This document shows, in pieces, positions 6,296-7,766 of a stretch of 7,766 bases of DNA. Location of the stretch: NCBI GenBank assembly GCA_009908925.1, contig JAAAOH010000048.1, positions 1-7,766 of the forward strand. The letters are read 5' to 3'. Each line of letters begins with the position of its first letter. Position 1 is the first letter of the stretch. Below the pieces are notes generated by a model. It had not been told where the DNA came from. It made no database searches and was given only the letters and a program-made list of their open reading frames with translations. Made by a program: the position numbers and the translations under genes. The stretch comes from Spirochaetota bacterium. GTDB lineage: Bacteria > Spirochaetota > Spirochaetia > DSM-27196 > PWMO01.

Positions 6296-6477
6296 CGGAG
6301 TATTTTGACTTTTTTGTAGGGAGGCCCGGCGCGCCGAGTGAGGTATCAAGGAGCGTGTTGGTGAGCCTCGGGTTATTCTTTGCAGCGCAACAGGCTCTGT
6401 GCGAACGACGTCTCCGGATGCTCTCATGCACCGCACAACCTGGCCAGAGCCCCGCCCTGATTAGACTTGTCCGCTTT

Positions 6478-6519
6478 GGTACCAACACGCTTCTATATAC
6501 CTTACGCGCTGTTGGCACC
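6478..6519. repeat. Imperfect inverted repeat flanking a TATATA box
   Basis: GGTACCAACA (6478-6487) pairs with TGTTGGCACC (6510-6519) with one mismatch. The stem extends inward by CGC/GCG with one bulged base. The 15-base loop contains TATATA (6494-6499), a possible -10 box for the plus-strand gene at 6548. No well-spaced -35 box is seen; the nearest, TTGTCC at 6467-6472, is about 21 bases away. It could be an operator or an RNA hairpin. Confidence 0.5.
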
Positions 6520-6547
6520 GCAGCCGGAATCCGCTACCCTGACAACA

Positions 6548-6856
6548 ATGGTCACCCGGGGACTGCTGCTGAACATATCCGTCGGCCTCATGCTTCTCGG
6601 CATCGGCATCGTCTTTGCCGCGGGGGTCGGATTCTGGCCGTGGATCCTAGCGGTCGTCGGCGTCGCAACGCTTCCGGGCGCAGCCAGTCGCGACCGCGTT
6701 GCCGAAGGACTCCAGACCTTCATCTGGCTCGTCGGCCTTACGATTCTTTTCGCTCTCGATGCGGTCTGGCCGGGAATCCTCATCGTACTCGCGGTCGGCC
6801 TCATCGCGCAGGTGCTCGTACCCGTGAGGCGCATCGTGGAGCCGCCGCAGGAGTGA
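6548..6856 (+). CDS. Small membrane protein with an internally repeated transmembrane unit
   Basis: A 102-residue, very hydrophobic protein with about four membrane segments (roughly residues 6-24, 29-44, 56-72 and 74-91) and a short charged loop SRDRVAEG (47-54). The two halves echo each other: FWPWILAVVGVA (29-40) and VWPGILIVLAVG (73-84), each with a Trp-Pro turn, 44 residues apart. This resembles the small transmembrane domains found in LiaI/LiaF and DUF5668-type proteins, but I cannot assign a function. ATG 6548 is chosen because the membrane-protein character starts there; the open frame to 6467 adds an unremarkable leader. No clear ribosome site precedes it, so the start is uncertain. 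It is divergent from the chemotaxis operon and convergent with the rsmE-like gene, 11 bases apart. Confidence 0.75.
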   Translation: MVTRGLLLNISVGLMLLGIGIVFAAGVGFWPWILAVVGVATLPGAASRDRVAEGLQTFIWLVGLTILFALDAVWPGILIVLAVGLIAQVLVPVRRIVEPPQE

Positions 6857-6867
6857 CGGGCCGCCGC

Positions 6868-7766
6868 TCAGACAATCCCCAGCTCGCGAAGCGTCACCGT
6901 CACCGCCGCAATCGCCGCAGTCTCCGTTCTCAGGATGCGCACCCCGAGCCGCGCAGTTTCGAAGCCGTTATCGCGGAGGACGTGGAGCTCGCCGTCGGTC
7001 CATCCGCGCTCGGACCCGACGGCGATGATCCGGCCGGGGTCCGCCGCGACCCGCGCGCCCGCAGGGATTTGCACCTCCGCGGAGGCCGCCGCGTCCGGGC
7101 CGGCGCCGCCGGCCGCTGTGCCGCTCGCCGCCGAACCCCCGCAGCCGGCCGCCGCCTCTCCCGTCGCCGCGTTATCGAACACCACCCGCGGCGCGCCCTC
7201 GCGCCCCTCGACAACCTGAGCGATCGCATCCGCCAGCCTCCAGGCCTTCCCGACCCGCGGCAGCAGCGTGGAGCCCGCCTGCTCCGCTCCCTCTACCAGC
7301 AGCCGGCGTACGTCATGACCCCGCCAGAGTTTGCTCTCGAGGTAACTCTTCTCGCCGAGCTCGGTGCGCACCACCACGAGCTGCTCGATGCCGAGGGTCG
7401 AGAGATCGCGGAGCATGCGGCGCAGGACTATGGGCCGGGGGTGCCCAAGGAGCAGGCGTACCGGGTACAGCGGCTTCGAATCGGATGTGGTGACGGACGC
7501 CTCGGCGTTCGGAGCTGCGCCCCGGGCGTCTCGGGCGGGCTCACCCGGGCTCTCTGCCGCCGGTGCGCCTATCGACGCCGACCGGGGAACCGCGGCGCCG
7601 CCTTCATTCGCGGACTCCGCCTTCGCGCTCCCGTTCTGCGCTTCCGCCCCGGACTCGAGCTCTATCCGCAGGCCGCCGTCGGCCTCGACCGAAACGAGCC
7701 GACCCGCGCAGTCGGCGCCGTCCACCACCCCGGCCCGAAAGGAGTCGCCGGGGCCGAGCCGGAGCA
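6868..7766 (-). CDS. rsmE: 16S rRNA (uracil-1498-N3)-methyltransferase (RsmE), 5' end beyond the window
   Basis: This is the C-terminal 298 or so residues of an RsmE-family SPOUT methyltransferase, which methylates U1498 of 16S rRNA using S-adenosylmethionine. The frame is open to the right edge, and its first visible residues, LRLGPGDSFRAGVVDG, match the PUA-like N-terminal domain, so the true start lies outside; the GTG at 7728 is internal. Further motifs are TELGEKSYLESKLW, AEQAGS, the SAM-binding knot IIAVGSERGWTDGE (usual form GPEGG) and the terminal ILRTETAAIAAV. Two low-complexity inserts make it longer than the usual roughly 245 residues: about 60 residues between the PUA-like and SPOUT domains, and about 34 residues inside the SPOUT domain. 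The catalytic knot is intact, so it is probably functional. Confidence 0.92.
   Translation of the reverse strand, partial: LRLGPGDSFRAGVVDGADCAGRLVSVEADGGLRIELESGAEAQNGSAKAESANEGGAAVPRSASIGAPAAESPGEPARDARGAAPNAEASVTTSDSKPLYPVRLLLGHPRPIVLRRMLRDLSTLGIEQLVVVRTELGEKSYLESKLWRGHDVRRLLVEGAEQAGSTLLPRVGKAWRLADAIAQVVEGREGAPRVVFDNAATGEAAAGCGGSAASGTAAGGAGPDAAASAEVQIPAGARVAADPGRIIAVGSERGWTDGELHVLRDNGFETARLGVRILRTETAAIAAVTVTLRELGIV

Larger units (their letters stand above)
6236..6547. other. Intergenic region between divergent transcription units
   Basis: This 312-base stretch has no convincing gene on either strand. It is visibly more AT-rich than its neighbours near 6285-6320 and 6480-6505. It holds the operon ribosome site and the sigma-28-like promoter candidate on the minus strand, a small inverted repeat GTAAA/TTTAC at 6283-6296 overlapping that promoter, and an inverted repeat around a TATATA box at 6478-6519. 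A minus-strand open frame crosses it (6518-6213) but its translation resembles no protein and it overlaps the start of the receiver-ATPase gene. Confidence 0.7.

Noticed and set aside
6363..6397. Inverted repeat GAGCCT/AGGCTC in the intergenic region
   Set aside because: Arms are only six bases with a loop of about 23 bases and no T-run follows; not enough for a terminator or operator call.
6213..6518. Minus-strand open frame of 101 codons in the intergenic region
   Set aside because: It lacks a ribosome site and family likeness, and overlaps the start of the receiver-ATPase gene in another frame.
6857..6867. Possible bidirectional terminator between the convergent genes
   Set aside because: Only 11 GC-rich bases separate the stops and I see no good hairpin with a T-run on either strand.

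Overview
The window is a GC-rich bacterial segment from what is probably a spirochaete. It is almost wholly coding, with short or overlapping gene junctions. The assignment rests on the MurC variant motif (CEYRRHF), the GSERG form of the RsmE knot motif, and a chemotaxis operon built around CheA, CheW and CheY. This is by-eye family recognition, not a database result. Several proteins carry Ala/Gly-rich or acidic low-complexity inserts, which may be a trait of this genome and could fit a salt-adapted lineage (inference).

Layout. Positions 1-6235 hold a run of seven genes on the minus strand. In transcription order they are: a response regulator with a C-terminal GHKL-type ATPase domain (6235-4982), a stand-alone CheY (4979-4605), a single-domain STAS protein (4588-4271), CheA (4269-2158), CheW (2161-1529), an NMT1/THI5-like substrate-binding protein without a signal peptide (1532-570), and the first 179 codons of MurC, which leaves the window at base 1. 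Gaps are 2, 16 and 1 bases, then two ATGA overlaps, then about 32 bases, so the genes are very likely co-transcribed and partly translationally coupled. A sigma-28-like promoter candidate lies just upstream of the first gene.

The 312-base region 6236-6547 separates this operon from a divergent small membrane protein (6548-6856, plus strand). That gene converges, with only 11 bases between stops, on an rsmE-like 16S rRNA methyltransferase (minus strand, 6868 to beyond the right edge), which has two large low-complexity inserts.

Working model. CheA would autophosphorylate on His47 and pass phosphate to CheY and perhaps to the receiver of the first gene, with CheW linking CheA to receptors encoded elsewhere. 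Four features make the operon unusual. CheA has an atypical middle region, including a pair of LGE-type repeats resembling MshEN/GspE N-terminal motifs. The receiver-ATPase protein lacks a convincing phospho-accepting histidine. The STAS protein lacks the usual phospho-serine. The substrate-binding protein appears to be cytoplasmic and has no transporter partners in view. No MCP, CheR, CheB, CheD or CheX is visible, although the window may simply not reach them.
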